A DNA stretch of 64,000 nucleotides from Paraflavitalea soli (GTDB taxonomy: Bacteria; Bacteroidota; Bacteroidia; Chitinophagales; Chitinophagaceae): the NCBI RefSeq assembly GCF_003555545.1, contig NZ_CP032157.1:4592546-4656545 (forward strand), written 5' to 3'. The notes below the pieces were generated by a model. It made no database searches. It was not told the DNA's origin and worked only from the letters and a program-made list of their open reading frames with translations. The stretch's first letter is position 1. The number at the start of each line of letters is the position of its first letter. Position numbers and translations under genes: made by a program. Positions 63,966 through 64,000 of this stretch are shown here, one piece after another.

Positions 63966-64000
63966 ATGATGCGCGAACGTGAGCATTTCATTCCGATTAT
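63966..64000 (+). CDS. Start of an unidentified gene (cut by window edge)
   Basis: ATG ATG CGC GAA CGT GAG opens a frame that stays open to base 64000 and reads MMREREHFIPI. An overlapping frame from ATG 63953 ends after nine codons. The start fits the promoter-like boxes at 63890-63920. Too short for any family assignment. Confidence 0.4.
   Translation, partial: MMREREHFIPI

Noticed and set aside
1-64000. CRISPR array, prophage, restriction or retron-type defence system
   Set aside because: No regularly spaced repeats, integrase, phage structural genes, reverse transcriptase or restriction genes were seen; the tail-fibre-like protein at 23347 has a T9SS tail and no phage neighbours.
1-64000. 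tRNA or rRNA genes
   Set aside because: No cloverleaf pattern with GGTTCRANNC-type T-arm plus acceptor stem, and no rRNA-like stretch, was found in the intergenic regions.

Overview
The window reads as chromosome of a Bacteroidota bacterium, most likely family Chitinophagaceae (genus not determinable by eye). The grounds are two complete SusC/SusD pairs plus a decayed SusD, two FecR/ECF-sigma surface-signalling cassettes, type IX secretion (T9SS) C-terminal sorting domains, giant periplasmic-propeller histidine kinases, DUF4249/DUF5017/DUF6520/DUF4861 proteins, and several -7 boxes of the TAnnTTTG type used by the Bacteroidota housekeeping sigma factor. No rRNA, tRNA, CRISPR array, prophage or intact insertion sequence was seen.

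Layout. (1) 1-9420: a LacI-type regulator faces a leftward SusC-SusD-DUF5017-symporter operon. The symporter carries an extra extracytoplasmic domain and runs off the left edge. Twin palindromes in the divergent region are the likely operators. (2) 9538-11948: three leftward envelope-polysaccharide genes (GT25, NodB deacetylase, GT2). (3) 12174-17499: a leftward ECF sigma / FecR / STN-bearing TonB receptor / DUF4249 lipoprotein cassette. A truncated SusD remnant lies beside it (17591-18319), followed by about 1 kb without genes that holds repeats, a good promoter and a large hairpin. (4) 19467-31508: signal transduction. It has a LytS-type propeller kinase overlapping a LytTR regulator, a T9SS cargo protein, then two tandem paralogous propeller kinases behind a NarL-type regulator. 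(5) 32223-34545: a response regulator, a PAS histidine kinase and a small unknown protein. (6) 34719-37442: an FtsX/MacB-type permease with a FecR-like N-terminus. (7) 37641-39557: a stand-alone Ada-type zinc domain and a DUF4861 lipoprotein, convergent, separated by palindromic repeats. (8) 39999-47032: ECF sigma, FecR, STN-SusC and SusD, with two terminator-like hairpins in front of susC. (9) 47370-48161: a MauE/DoxX membrane protein and a Cys-rich DUF6520 exported peptide. (10) 48914-53508: a SET-domain protein with a lysine-rich tail, a small unknown gene overlapping a YdcF gene, a gamma-glutamyltransferase, and a D-2-hydroxyacid dehydrogenase. (11) 53672-60402: a HEAT-like lipoprotein, then BlaI / M56 peptidase followed by a TonB-type barrel, and DinB. 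(12) 60614-64000: a T9SS metzincin-like protease, a small membrane exporter, and the first codons of an unidentified gene.

The common theme is sensing and import of outside nutrients. SusCD-type pumps are wired to three control styles: LacI, FecR/ECF sigma, and possibly BlaI/M56. Alongside them are several large sensor kinases. The least explained items are the MauE-DUF6520 pair, the FecR-like permease fusion, the symporter-ectodomain fusion, the SET protein with a histone-like tail, the duplicated propeller kinases with a NarL-type partner, and the hairpins before the second susC. All family names are by-eye recognition; no search was run.
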